From: UBA2031 sp037189985
Lineage (GTDB): Bacteria > Pseudomonadota > Gammaproteobacteria > Pseudomonadales > Moraxellaceae
Length of the DNA: 64,000 nucleotides
Direction: 5' to 3'
NCBI GenBank assembly: GCA_037189985.1
Contig: JBBCJX010000003.1
Location: 1 to 64,000 of the forward strand
Positions 35,087 to 43,535 of this stretch are shown piece by piece (position 1 is the stretch's first letter; every line of letters starts with the position of its first letter). The notes below the pieces were generated by a model. That model saw only the letters and a list, made by a program, of their open reading frames with translations, had not been told where the DNA came from and made no database searches. Made by a program: the position numbers and the translations under genes.

Positions 35087-36301
35087 TCAGGCGAGTTGCG
35101 ATATGACCAATGCATTCACCAGGTCAATAAAAAAACCGCAAACCAGCGGCACCACGATGAAGGCACGGTGTGCGGCACCGTACTGCTGGGTGACGGCTGT
35201 CATGTTGGCGATGGCGGTGGCTGTGGAGCCGAGGGCGATGCCGCCGAAGCCGGCACTGGCCACGGCAGCTTCGTAGTTGCGGCCCATGCAGGGGTAGACC
35301 ACCCACAGGGAGTAGGCCACGGCGAGAATGATCTGCAAAGTGAGCACGGTCAGCACGAAACCGAAGACGCCTTGCAGCACCCAGAGTTGCAATCCCATCA
35401 GTGCCATGGTGATGAACATGCCCAGGCAGATGTCGGAAATCAGCGCGAGTCCATTTTTTATCCCCGACCAGTTCCCGAGCAGCAAGTGATGAGGCCCCGG
35501 CAGACGTGGCAGGAGATTGCGGATCAGGATGCCGGCCAGCAGGCAGCCAACAAATGTCGGCAGTTTGAGCGTGGTTTCCGCGTTGATGAGTGCGGTGATG
35601 ATCTGGCCCAGCATCAGTGCAAGGTTCAGCCATAGCCAGGCACGAAGCACGCTGTAGTAATCCAGAGGTGGCGCTTGCTCTTCATGCGCCTGGCCAATGT
35701 CAAGGCGAGGATCCTGAGAGGTGTCGATGCCGTATCGGCGAATCAGCCAACTGGCGATGGGGCCACCGACCACGCATGCGGCAATCAGGCCGACCATGTT
35801 GCTGGCCATGCCCAATTCCAGTGCATTGGTGATGCCGAGTCCTTGCGTGAAATAATCCACCCAGGCATAGGTAGTGCCTATGCCACCTGTGAGGGATACC
35901 GAGCCGGTCATGAGGCCGGCGCGCGCATCCATGCCGAACCACCCGGCCACACTCATGCCAAGCAGGTTTTGTATCACGATGAAAAGACTGGCCAGCGCCA
36001 GCAGCACAAGCAGGGGGCGGCCACCATCACCCAGGGTACGGATATCAGACTTGAGGCCGATGCCGGCAAAAAAATAAAGCAGCAGCATATTGCTGGCATC
36101 CAGCGTGAACTCGACCCTGATGTCGAAAGCCGCATAGAGGAGGGTGACCACAACCGCGCACAGGAAGCCGCCGGTGACAGGTTCGGGAATACTGTAGCGG
36201 CGCAGTATGCCGATACGTTGGGTCAGCAGTTTTCCGGTAAACAGCAAAAGGATGGCCAGCGTGAAACTGGCGAAGGCATCCATGGTCCAGGTTGTTGGCA
36301 T
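35087..36301 (-). CDS. gltS: Sodium/glutamate symporter GltS
   Basis: 404-residue inner-membrane symporter with about ten to eleven hydrophobic segments. Two inverted halves each have the GltS pore-loop signature: MTGSVSLTGGIGTTYAW in the first, and ASAGFGGIALGSTATAIANM in the second. It takes up glutamate with Na+, which fits an organism that also runs a sodium pump (Na+-NQR). The start at 36301 is weakly supported; ATG 36283 is an alternative. It is flanked by envelope genes on the same strand, but probably has its own promoter. Confidence 0.94.
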   Translation of the reverse strand: MPTTWTMDAFASFTLAILLLFTGKLLTQRIGILRRYSIPEPVTGGFLCAVVVTLLYAAFDIRVEFTLDASNMLLLYFFAGIGLKSDIRTLGDGGRPLLVLLALASLFIVIQNLLGMSVAGWFGMDARAGLMTGSVSLTGGIGTTYAWVDYFTQGLGITNALELGMASNMVGLIAACVVGGPIASWLIRRYGIDTSQDPRLDIGQAHEEQAPPLDYYSVLRAWLWLNLALMLGQIITALINAETTLKLPTFVGCLLAGILIRNLLPRLPGPHHLLLGNWSGIKNGLALISDICLGMFITMALMGLQLWVLQGVFGFVLTVLTLQIILAVAYSLWVVYPCMGRNYEAAVASAGFGGIALGSTATAIANMTAVTQQYGAAHRAFIVVPLVCGFFIDLVNALVISQLA

Positions 36302-36394
36302 GATGGGCGTGGATATGACGGGCTCAGGCGACTGACGTTACACAATGTGTGCGAATGAAGACAGCCCGACGACGTGCGGAACATCGTTGCCATT

Positions 36395-36432
36395 AAAAAA
36401 GCCCGCTGGCATTGTGATGCTGGCGGGCTTTT
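36395..36432 (-). terminator. Terminator of the DUF4398/OmpA operon
   Basis: AAAAAAGCCCGC ... GCGGGCTTTT stem-loop, 15 nt downstream of the stop at 36447 on the minus strand, with a T tract in the correct orientation. Confidence 0.85.
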
Positions 36433-36446
36433 CAGCGCGGTGTAGA

Positions 36447-37310
36447 TTACTCGTTGGAAATCACGATCTCCACGCGACGGTTCTGCTGCCGGCCGGCAGC
36501 CGTGCTGTTGTCGGCAACCGGCATGCTGCTGCTTTTGCCTGTGCTTTCAATGCGCGAGCTGTCAATACCGGCAGAGGTCAGGTAGGTTTTCACGGCATCT
36601 GCGCGACGTTGTGAAAGTGCCTGATTGGTGGCGTCACTGCCGGTGCTGTCCGTGTGGCCTTCCACGATCACAGTGCGCTCCGGATACTGGGTCAGGAACG
36701 AGACCAGCTTGCCGAGGTTGGCTGTGGCTCCGGCTTTCAGGTCTGCTTTGCCCGTAGCAAAGAGCACGTCACCCAGCGTGACCACAAGACCTCTCTCTGT
36801 CTGCTTTGCATTCAGCTCATTGATCTGCTGGCGCAGCTTTTCAGCCTGGGCACGTGCGGCATCGGCATCGGCACGTGCTGCATCAGCGTCGGCCCTCGCA
36901 GAAAGTGCTGACGCTCTCGCGGCAGAGGCTTCCTGTGCCCGCGAGTCCAGCAGGACTTGCGTACGCTTCTCGCTCAGGGTCTTGATTTTTTCTTCGCTGG
37001 CACGCTGCTCGGCTTGTGCCTTGGCCACTTCTATCTTGTTGTTGGCAAGATAGGTCAGCTGGTCAAAGTTTGCCTTTCCTTTTTTACTGCCCTTGTCCTT
37101 GGCAGCCTTTTCGGCAGCAACAAGGGCACGGTCAGCATCGGCGAATGCCGTGGGCGCAAAAGGGCCGATCTGGGGATTGCCCTGAAGCTCTGCCAACTGG
37201 TTGCGCAGGGCACTGGTTTCAGGGTCAGGCTTCGGGGTGGATGCACAGCCGGTGGCAAGCACGGCGGCCATGATTACGGAGGTCATGCCAGTTGCGGTAA
37301 TAATCTTCAT
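36447..37310 (-). CDS. OmpA-family lipoprotein with DUF4398-type N-terminus
   Basis: 287-residue lipoprotein (lipobox VLATGC, Cys22). Residues 30-100 resemble DUF4398 (FADADRALVAAEKAAKDKG, then YLANNKIEVAKAQAEQ). An alanine/arginine/aspartate-rich coiled coil follows (repeats of SARADADAARAD). The C-terminal OmpA domain binds peptidoglycan (VLFATGKADLKAG, VEGHTDSTGSDATNQALSQRRADAVKTYL, NRRVEIVISNE). It likely tethers the outer membrane to the cell wall. It starts 2 nt after the stop of the upstream DUF4398 gene, with which it forms an operon. Confidence 0.92.
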   Translation of the reverse strand: MKIITATGMTSVIMAAVLATGCASTPKPDPETSALRNQLAELQGNPQIGPFAPTAFADADRALVAAEKAAKDKGSKKGKANFDQLTYLANNKIEVAKAQAEQRASEEKIKTLSEKRTQVLLDSRAQEASAARASALSARADADAARADADAARAQAEKLRQQINELNAKQTERGLVVTLGDVLFATGKADLKAGATANLGKLVSFLTQYPERTVIVEGHTDSTGSDATNQALSQRRADAVKTYLTSAGIDSSRIESTGKSSSMPVADNSTAAGRQQNRRVEIVISNE

Positions 37311-37312
37311 GA

Positions 37313-37690
37313 TTAACGCGCTCCTTTGCCACGATTGATTTCAGACTGCAGGGAATTGATGCTTTTTTCGAGCTCGTCAACAGCGGCCTGGGCTTTTCCC
37401 GAGTTGGCCTTGGCTATTGCCAGTTCGGCATCAGCCTGTGCCTGCTCTGCCAGTGTGCGGGCCTTGGCATTTTCCTTGGCGGTAACGGCAGCCTTGGCCG
37501 CATCCAGCTTTTCGCGGGCATCCCTGGCATTCAGTTGGGCATTCAGGGGAATGTCAGCTTCATTGATCTTGTTGACAGCTTGCTCTGCGCTTTGTATCTG
37601 CGCGGCAGGAACGGGAATGCTGCTGCATGCTACCAGTCCTGCCGAGAGCAGGGTGGCAGCAGCAAGAAGCTGGATGCCTTTCGTGTTCAT
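37313..37690 (-). CDS. DUF4398 domain lipoprotein
   Basis: 125-residue lipoprotein (LSAGLVACSS). The mature protein is a predicted long helix with the DUF4398 pattern: QIQSAEQAVNKINEADIPLNAQLNARDAREKLDAAKAAV. The start at ATG 37690 (MNTKGIQ) has GGAGAG 6 nt upstream; the ATG two codons earlier abuts that site. First gene of a two-gene operon with the OmpA-like protein. DUF4398-OmpA pairs are common in proteobacteria; role probably envelope maintenance. Confidence 0.9.
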   Translation of the reverse strand: MNTKGIQLLAAATLLSAGLVACSSIPVPAAQIQSAEQAVNKINEADIPLNAQLNARDAREKLDAAKAAVTAKENAKARTLAEQAQADAELAIAKANSGKAQAAVDELEKSINSLQSEINRGKGAR

Positions 37691-38338
37691 AATCATCTCT
37701 CCATGAGGGTAGTAACAGACAGGATACAAAAGGGTCATGCCGGTCTGTGAAACCAGAATAGAAAGGGATTTGGAGATCGGAAGCTGGCTTAGTGTTCTTT
37801 TATGTTATTGATATATTATTTGCTGGAATCAACAGGCGAGTTTCTGATAACGGACTACACTGAACCATTTTCAGCTGTTTGAAAGCAATATCCAGATTTT
37901 ATCTGTCCGCCTGTTTAAGGTATTCCATTACGTTAATTTACAAACCTTTGTGTGGCTGTGTGGTCAGGGTTTCATGTCATGGTTATCTGGTCTGTTACTA
38001 ATACTGGTGTTTTGTCTTTCCATTATCAGAAGGGGTAATGGGAAGATGAGCGTCGATTATAGGTGATGATGTCGGAGACTCATTGACAGCAGGTCTTGCT
38101 CAGACGCGGGCACCCATGACTTTTGCTCGGGCCCACCTCATTGGTAGTGCCTTGATGAGTTCCCTTGTTTTTATAAGCGATAGTAGCTGTCAGCGGGACG
38201 GGTATTCATGGGCACTGATAGGGGAATTCAAGTTGGTGCTCAGCAATACGACCAGTATTTATCCATCCGCTTTCTGGCTGATGGATAATACCAATCAACA
38301 GACGCGCCTTTGTTTTCTGCCTGCTCTTTTGAGGCTGC
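37691..38338. other. Long intergenic region, no gene seen
   Basis: About 650 bp, lower in GC than its surroundings, between the DUF4398 gene and the HTH-only LuxR gene. A frame at 38083-38358 has no recognisable product. A half-match to the conserved dyad (AGAAGGGGTAATGGG, near 38030-38044) lies too far from the DUF4398 start to resemble the other promoters. Confidence 0.5.
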
Positions 38339-38560
38339 TCAGATCAGTTTCAGGCTGACAGCCTCAAGAGCGGCTTCGGCACGGGATGAAATATGGCGTT
38401 TCCGGTAGATGTTCTTGATGTAGCTGGCAACCGTGCTTTCGGCCAAACCAAGCTGCTGCGCCGTGTCACTCACACGGAGGCCGCGGGCGATGCAGGTCAG
38501 TACATCGGCTTCGCGTTGGGACAGGGATTTCCTGGCAGGAATGCTTTCTGTTGTCGTCAT
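38339..38560 (-). CDS. HTH-only LuxR-type regulator
   Basis: 73-residue protein that is almost only a LuxR/GerE DNA-binding domain: SLSQREADVLTCIARGLRVSDTAQQLGLAESTVASYIKNIYRKRHISSRAEAALEA. The closest relatives in view are the C-termini of the two response regulators at 39949 and 42885. The receiver domain is absent. It may be a functional stand-alone regulator (GerE-like) or the remnant of a third response regulator. No good ribosome site is visible, and a strong terminator precedes it, so expression is uncertain. Confidence 0.7.
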   Translation of the reverse strand: MTTTESIPARKSLSQREADVLTCIARGLRVSDTAQQLGLAESTVASYIKNIYRKRHISSRAEAALEAVSLKLI

Positions 38561-38580
38561 GATCGTTAGGGATTTTCCAT

Positions 38581-38617
38581 AAAAAAGGTGGGCGCGCTTT
38601 TCTTGTGCGCGCCCACC
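38581..38617 (-). terminator. Terminator of the lipoprotein gene at 38630
   Basis: GGTGGGCGCGC / GCGCGCCCACC, 11-bp stem with a 9-nt loop and a T6 tract on the minus strand. Confidence 0.92.
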
Positions 38618-38629
38618 AATGCAGGTTTC

Positions 38630-39757
38630 TTACTGCTTTGCCTTGGCGGATACGAACACCATGTCCAGGAAGCCGTCCACACCCTTGCGACCGACTTTGG
38701 TGAACTGTGCAGGCTCGACGTCAACACGGTAACGAGTGATGTCGGTGCTGGATGTTCCGCTCAATCCGCCGGCAGCAGCCAGCATGGAAAGCCCCTTGGT
38801 AAATGCGGCGGCTGCCTTGTCGCCGGTCGTGGTGGTGTTCACGACTTCCTTGTAGAACTTTTCGTTGGTGGTGACGGCATTCTTGCTGCTGAAGGAAGGA
38901 GGAACGACATTCAGCATGCATTCATCCTTGCCGAAGCGCTTCCAGCATTTCAGTTCCTTGTGGGGCTTGAAATCAACCTGGCCGGTAATGCCGAGATTGA
39001 CGCCATGCTTCACCTCAGCCGTGTTCTGGCTGCTCAGGCGGAATGCTTTCTGGTCGCCCGTTCCCTGCAGTTCGGCAAAGTCGATCAGAACATTGATGTT
39101 GACGGCGGAGACTCCCAGTTGCTGCATGACACGTGTTTCATGCTGTGCGGCCGAGGTGCCGGCGGCCGCCTTGAATGCCTGGCCCAAGCCTGCGGCAACA
39201 CCGATGTAACGCGGGTCGTAAACTGTGTAGCCACTGGGAGCAAATACCTTGTAGGTGGTCTTGCTGCCCTTGCCCGGGGATTTGTAGTTGAAGGGGCTGG
39301 CCTTGCCGGCCGACATCAATGCCTGGAAGGCTTCGTTCTTGAGCAACTCGGAGGTGGGAACTACCTCGAAGCCGGCGCTTTTCAGACGATTGCTGGCATC
39401 GGCGCAGACATCGTTGGCAATCTTCTGCTGCTCTGCATCGGAAAGCCCGCCCAGCGTGTAGAGCACGGTGACTTTGGCCTCGGAACGTGAAACACCACCT
39501 GCAGTGCTGAATATGCCGCCATCAGTGGCGGAAGACGCACTGGAGGTTTCAGCGAACAGCACATTGCAGCCGGTCACAGCGACTTTCTTGACGTCGGAGA
39601 GATATTTGGTCTTGCCATTGTCGGCGATGAAGTTGGCGGCTTGTGCCTGAATGCCGGCATTGGGGTCAAAAACGGGTGCCTTTGGTGTGGAGGCGCAGCC
39701 AGCCAACGCTAGGCTGCCGGCAATGGCTACGGCGAGAAAAATTTTCTGGTGAGACAT
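38630..39757 (-). CDS. Hypothetical lipoprotein of the dyad-box group
   Basis: 375-residue lipoprotein (lipobox LALAGC, Cys21). It does not share the N-terminal domain of the four paralogues and I do not recognise its family. Features: VKKVAVTGCNVLF, a Ser/Ala-rich stretch, VLYTLGGLSDAEQQKIANDVCADASNRLKSAGF, GYTVYDPRYIGVAAGLGQAFKAA, and a C-terminal RYRVDVEPAQFTKVGRKGVDGFLDMVFVSAK. The alpha/beta character of the first half recalls CsgG-like or TolB-N-like periplasmic domains, but that is only an impression. The ATG at 39757 has AGGGAG 10 nt upstream; the upstream frame to 39904 overlaps the conserved dyad box. Confidence 0.82.
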   Translation of the reverse strand: MSHQKIFLAVAIAGSLALAGCASTPKAPVFDPNAGIQAQAANFIADNGKTKYLSDVKKVAVTGCNVLFAETSSASSATDGGIFSTAGGVSRSEAKVTVLYTLGGLSDAEQQKIANDVCADASNRLKSAGFEVVPTSELLKNEAFQALMSAGKASPFNYKSPGKGSKTTYKVFAPSGYTVYDPRYIGVAAGLGQAFKAAAGTSAAQHETRVMQQLGVSAVNINVLIDFAELQGTGDQKAFRLSSQNTAEVKHGVNLGITGQVDFKPHKELKCWKRFGKDECMLNVVPPSFSSKNAVTTNEKFYKEVVNTTTTGDKAAAAFTKGLSMLAAAGGLSGTSSTDITRYRVDVEPAQFTKVGRKGVDGFLDMVFVSAKAKQ

Positions 39758-39843
39758 GGTTTGGAACTCCCTGTTGGTCAGTGTGCGGCACATGGCGGCA
39801 AATGGTCGCCAAAGATCACAGGCCAATGACATGGCCAGTGAGC

Positions 39844-39886
39844 AGGGTAGGGAGAAGAGGAAAAGGGAAATACCCCTGGAATGGGG
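39844..39886 (-). promoter_or_regulatory. Conserved dyad promoter of the 375-residue lipoprotein
   Basis: Minus strand: CCCC-ATTCCA-GGGG (39873-39886), flanked as TACCCC...GGGGTA, then 23 nt, then TACCCT (39844-39849). The box is 115 nt upstream of the start codon. Confidence 0.7.
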
Positions 39887-39948
39887 GGGTAGCCTGCCGT
39901 TCACTCACGTGAAGAAACCGTTTGGGGAATTTGCGCGTAGGCCTTTCT

Positions 39949-40602
39949 TCAGGCCAGCCCGCGCCGGGCGGCTTCCAGTGCCGCCTGTGCGCGGCTGCTG
40001 ATGTTGAGTTTTACGTAGATGCTTTTGATATAGCTCGTCACCGTACTGTCGGCCAGGCCCAGTCGTGCTGCTACCTCCGTGACGCGAAGGCCGCGGCCGA
40101 TGGCGGCCAGCACTTCGGTTTCGCGTGGGCTCAGCACCGCCGTGGGTGTGGCCGTGATGACAGGGGGTGGCTGCTGCTGGAAGTGCTGCAGCATGCGCCG
40201 GGCAATACGGGGAGACAGTGCGGGATGTCCGTGCTCGAACTGGCCCAGGTACTGCAGCAACTGCGTGTCGTCCTGCTCTTTGAGCAGATAGCCGCGTGCA
40301 CCGGCAGCAAGTGCGCCAAAGAGGTTTTCATCATCATCATGGACGGTGGTGACGATCACCGGTGTGCAGGGATGCATGGCATGCATCTCGCGGATCAGTT
40401 CCAGGCCTGAGCCGTCCGGTAAGCCCAGATCGACAAGGGCGAGGCGGAATCCCTGGCTGTTGGCCAACTGCTTGCGTGCCGATTGCAGGCTGCTGGCTGT
40501 CTTGATGTCAATGCCGGGAAAAGTGCGCTCAAGCAGATGGGCCAGCCATGACTGGATTTCTGGCAGGTCTTCGACAATCAGGGCTGGGAGTATGTGGTTC
40601 AT
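39949..40602 (-). CDS. NarL/LuxR-family response regulator 1
   Basis: 217-residue regulator. The receiver domain has the acidic pair ED (residues 11-12), phospho-acceptor Asp58 in LALVDLGLPDGSG, Thr in VTTVHDDDENLF and Lys in GARGYLLKEQ. The C-terminal HTH is LSPRETEVLAAIGRGLRVTEVAARLGLADSTVTSYIKSIYVKL. The start codon overlaps the kinase stop by 4 nt (ATGA), so it is the cognate partner of kinase 1. A candidate to bind the CCCY-N6-GGGG box. Confidence 0.94.
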   Translation of the reverse strand: MNHILPALIVEDLPEIQSWLAHLLERTFPGIDIKTASSLQSARKQLANSQGFRLALVDLGLPDGSGLELIREMHAMHPCTPVIVTTVHDDDENLFGALAAGARGYLLKEQDDTQLLQYLGQFEHGHPALSPRIARRMLQHFQQQPPPVITATPTAVLSPRETEVLAAIGRGLRVTEVAARLGLADSTVTSYIKSIYVKLNISSRAQAALEAARRGLA

Positions 40603-42770
40603 GGCGCTGGCGTGAATGCAGGGAGAGGCAGAGTCAAGGTGACGCATGTTCCGCCTTGGGCGGGGCTCTCAAATGTTATGCGGCCGCTAAGGTCGCTGAC
40701 GCGCCGCTGGAGGTTGCCCAGGCCGTGCCGGCTTTCATCGCTTGTTTCGGGCAGGCCGATGCCGTTGTCGCTGACGGAGGTTGTCAGCTCTCCATTCTCG
40801 TAATACACGTCGATATGCACGTGGCTGGCCTTGGCATGACGGAGTATGTTGCTGACCAGTTCACGCATGACGGAAAGATAATTCCGGTAAATACGGTAGC
40901 CCAGGGTGACGTCCGCATCGTCTTCGCGCAAAGGCCAGTCCAGTGCCATGCCACCAGCTTCCAGGCGTAATGATGTTTCGTGCCGCAATTCCGCGATCAG
41001 CACATCAAGCTGTATCTCCGTGCCGGTGAGGCCGTTGATGATGGTGCGCATGTCTGTAATGGCATGCTGTATTGTCCGGCGTGTTTCCTCCAGGCGAGGC
41101 TGATGCAGGCCGGTCAGCAGTCGTGACCCGATATCGTCATGAAGGTCTCTGGCAATACGGCCACGCTCTTCGCGCACACCCTGATTGTAGGCATCACGGC
41201 TGTCATTGGCGTAGTGCAGCATTTCAGTGATTTCTTTCATGCGCTCCACATCATGTGGTGTGAAGAGGCGTCTGCCACTGCCGGCATGGCTGAGTTCAAG
41301 AGCCGGGGCGCGGCCGATAGCAGGCAGCAGGAGACTGAGTCCGTTGGCGGCGATTGCCGGACTGGTGATGGTGGCGGCGTCTACGGTGTGGATTTGCAGG
41401 GGCGAAAACAGATCCTGTACCAGAGTTGTCCAGCGCTGCCGATGCTCGTTGTCCGTAGGAGCAAGGGCAATCTGCATGACGCGGCGGAAGATTTCATGAG
41501 GGCTGGCTGTCTGGCGCTCCACGAGCCGGCGCCATAACCAGCCGCGGAAGGGCAGCCACAAAAAGCCGCAGGCCAGCAGCGACAAGCTGAGGGAAAGGGT
41601 GCTGTTCAGGTGCAGCAGCATTATCAGGATGAGGTCCAGCACCAGCAAAGTGGTCGCACCAGCAACCCATAACAGCAAATGGAAAGACCAGCGGTCCAGA
41701 TCGAAAAGCCGGTAGCGATGAACCCCGAGGGCAAGCCCGGCATAGAGGATGAGAAAGAAACCGAAGGCATGAGCCTGGGACATGACGGGCTCCCAGCCCA
41801 AAAGGGCGGGCGCGGCCGCTGCCACGACAAAGAGGCTGGCCGTCAGCAGGAAGGATAATCCCAGCCAGCGCAGGGCGGCACGTTGCAGGGGGTGTCCCTG
41901 GGTCTTTCGCCACTGAAGCACTATGAAAAGCAGGATCAGCAGTGTTTCCAGCAGGATGGGCAGGTAAAGGCCAATGGCGGGCGAAGGCCATGCCTGCAGT
42001 ATGTCCAGCAGTAGCCAGGGCATGACTATGCCGGGGATGGCCCATAGCCAGACGGGACGGACGAGTGGCCGGGGGAAAAGTAGAAAGAGCGCCATCACGG
42101 CACAGCCGAACAAAGCGGTGCCCACATGATTGATCGTTGAAAGTGTGCGGAATATTTCTGCTGGTATGACCAGTTCGCGCACGGAATAAACGGCGGCGGC
42201 AAAAGCCGACAGCATGAGGCCGACGCCGGAGATGGCGAATGAACGGGCGCCTCCATCACTGGGGCGCAGCACCAGTACCCAGAAGCCGATGAGAAGACCA
42301 CCTGCACCTGCTGCCAGTTGTATCCAGAAAGCAGCAGGCAGGCTGGAGAGCGGGCGGCTGGGGAGGGGTTGCAGGGTGACTTGTTGCTCCATGCCGTCGG
42401 GGTGGAGCAGTGTGAGGGTGAGTGGGCGGCCATCCAGATGCTCTTGCAGCATCTTTTGGCGAGCCAGGAAGTGATTGATGTCGGTATAGCTTTCCAGTGT
42501 GTCCGGTTCCTCAATGAGGTCGAGCGCCTCCAGCTCTACCGGCTTGAGACCCTGCCCCTGCAGGGTCCGCAACCTGCTTTGGGATGGCACTTGGCTGGCT
42601 GGCCCGTGGCTTGTCATGACGACGACTGTATCTGCAGTCGTGTCGGCCATGAGGCCAAGCCCCATCCAGGGTTGGCGAACAGTCAGCCAGATCACCACGA
42701 CAACCAGTAAGAGCAGGGCCATGACAGCTTGCAGGAGGCGCAGGCCTGGAGAACTCAATGGGGATGGCAA
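40599..42770 (-). CDS. Membrane sensor histidine kinase 1 (ComP-like architecture)
   Basis: About 723 residues. An N-terminal membrane segment is followed by a periplasmic region of about 110 residues that begins QPWMGLGL and includes GPASQVPSQSRLRTLQG, PDZ-like in pattern. Then come roughly eight membrane helices. The cytoplasmic part has a HisKA_3 dimerisation helix with His544 (RIARDLHDDIGS) and an HATPase (RELVSNILRHAKA, VSDNGIGLPE, HGLGNLQRRV). The frame is open to 42848, which would overlap the dyad box. I propose TTG 42770 because it matches the paralogue's length and puts the box 67 nt upstream; ATG 42722 is the alternative. Co-transcribed with response regulator 1. Confidence 0.9.
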   Translation of the reverse strand: MPSPLSSPGLRLLQAVMALLLLVVVVIWLTVRQPWMGLGLMADTTADTVVVMTSHGPASQVPSQSRLRTLQGQGLKPVELEALDLIEEPDTLESYTDINHFLARQKMLQEHLDGRPLTLTLLHPDGMEQQVTLQPLPSRPLSSLPAAFWIQLAAGAGGLLIGFWVLVLRPSDGGARSFAISGVGLMLSAFAAAVYSVRELVIPAEIFRTLSTINHVGTALFGCAVMALFLLFPRPLVRPVWLWAIPGIVMPWLLLDILQAWPSPAIGLYLPILLETLLILLFIVLQWRKTQGHPLQRAALRWLGLSFLLTASLFVVAAAAPALLGWEPVMSQAHAFGFFLILYAGLALGVHRYRLFDLDRWSFHLLLWVAGATTLLVLDLILIMLLHLNSTLSLSLSLLACGFLWLPFRGWLWRRLVERQTASPHEIFRRVMQIALAPTDNEHRQRWTTLVQDLFSPLQIHTVDAATITSPAIAANGLSLLLPAIGRAPALELSHAGSGRRLFTPHDVERMKEITEMLHYANDSRDAYNQGVREERGRIARDLHDDIGSRLLTGLHQPRLEETRRTIQHAITDMRTIINGLTGTEIQLDVLIAELRHETSLRLEAGGMALDWPLREDDADVTLGYRIYRNYLSVMRELVSNILRHAKASHVHIDVYYENGELTTSVSDNGIGLPETSDESRHGLGNLQRRVSDLSGRITFESPAQGGTCVTLTLPLPAFTPAP

Positions 42771-42807
42771 CAGGGGGTCCCGGACAATGTCAGTGGAAAG
42801 GTGGGAA

Positions 42808-42851
42808 AGTGTAAGAAAGATGCAGTTCTTTTTGATACCCCGGAACAAGGG
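42808..42851 (-). promoter_or_regulatory. Conserved dyad promoter of the kinase 1 operon
   Basis: Minus strand: CCCT-TGTTCC-GGGG (42838-42851), then 24 nt, then TACACT (42808-42813). It implies that the kinase 1/regulator 1 operon is part of the same regulon, possibly autoregulated. Confidence 0.7.
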
Positions 42852-42884
42852 GTGTTGGTCTCTTCATTCTTGTTCTATTCGTGG

Positions 42885-43535
42885 TCAGACCAGTCCTCGC
42901 TTGGCTGCCTCCAGCGCGGCCTCCGCCCGGTTGTTAATATCCAGCTTGCGGTAGAGCTGCTTGATATAGCTGGCGACGGTGCTTTCAGTCAGCCCCAGGT
43001 GGCGGGCGGTTTCGGCAACACGCATGCCACGTCCTATGCAGGTGAGGACTTCTACATCCCGTGCGGACAAGCGTGTATCAGGGTTTCCCGGAGCAGCTCC
43101 CGGGAAAGGACGCTCACTGAACCAGGCCAGCATGCGCCGGGCGATGCTGGGCGACAGGGGGGGCATGCCGGCTTCGAATTGTTGCAGGTGACGGACCAGT
43201 ATGTCCGCGGGCTGGCTTTTCAGGAGATAGCCACGGGCCCCGGCTGCAATGGCACCAAAGAGATTGGCATCGTCGTCGTGGATGGTGGTGACAATGGTAT
43301 CTGTCAGAGGGTGGCTTTCGCGCATTTCGGTGATGAGTTCGATGCCGGAACCATCCGGCAGACCGATGTCCACCAGCGCCAGATGCCAGCCAGCTTCCGT
43401 GGCCAGAAGGTGCCGGGCTGCTTTCAGGTTGCAGGCTGTCCGGATATTCAGGTCAGGAATGGCGCGGGCAAGGATGTCCACCAGCCATCGGCGAGTGTCG
43501 GGCCTGTCCTCAAGCACGAGTGCCTGACGTGTCAT
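42885..43535 (-). CDS. NarL/LuxR-family response regulator 2
   Basis: 216-residue regulator paralogous to response regulator 1. Receiver: ED at 9-10, phospho-acceptor Asp56 in LALVDIGLPDGSG, VTTIHDDDANLF, GARGYLLKSQ. HTH: LSARDVEVLTCIGRGMRVAETARHLGLTESTVASYIKQLYRKL. It overlaps the kinase 2 stop by 4 nt (ATGA). It lies directly upstream of the kinase 1 promoter, so the two systems are in tandem. Confidence 0.94.
   Translation of the reverse strand: MTRQALVLEDRPDTRRWLVDILARAIPDLNIRTACNLKAARHLLATEAGWHLALVDIGLPDGSGIELITEMRESHPLTDTIVTTIHDDDANLFGAIAAGARGYLLKSQPADILVRHLQQFEAGMPPLSPSIARRMLAWFSERPFPGAAPGNPDTRLSARDVEVLTCIGRGMRVAETARHLGLTESTVASYIKQLYRKLDINNRAEAALEAAKRGLV

Noticed and set aside
42771..42848. 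Kinase 1 start at ATG 42848
   Set aside because: It would place the conserved dyad inside the coding sequence and add 26 residues absent from the paralogous kinase.
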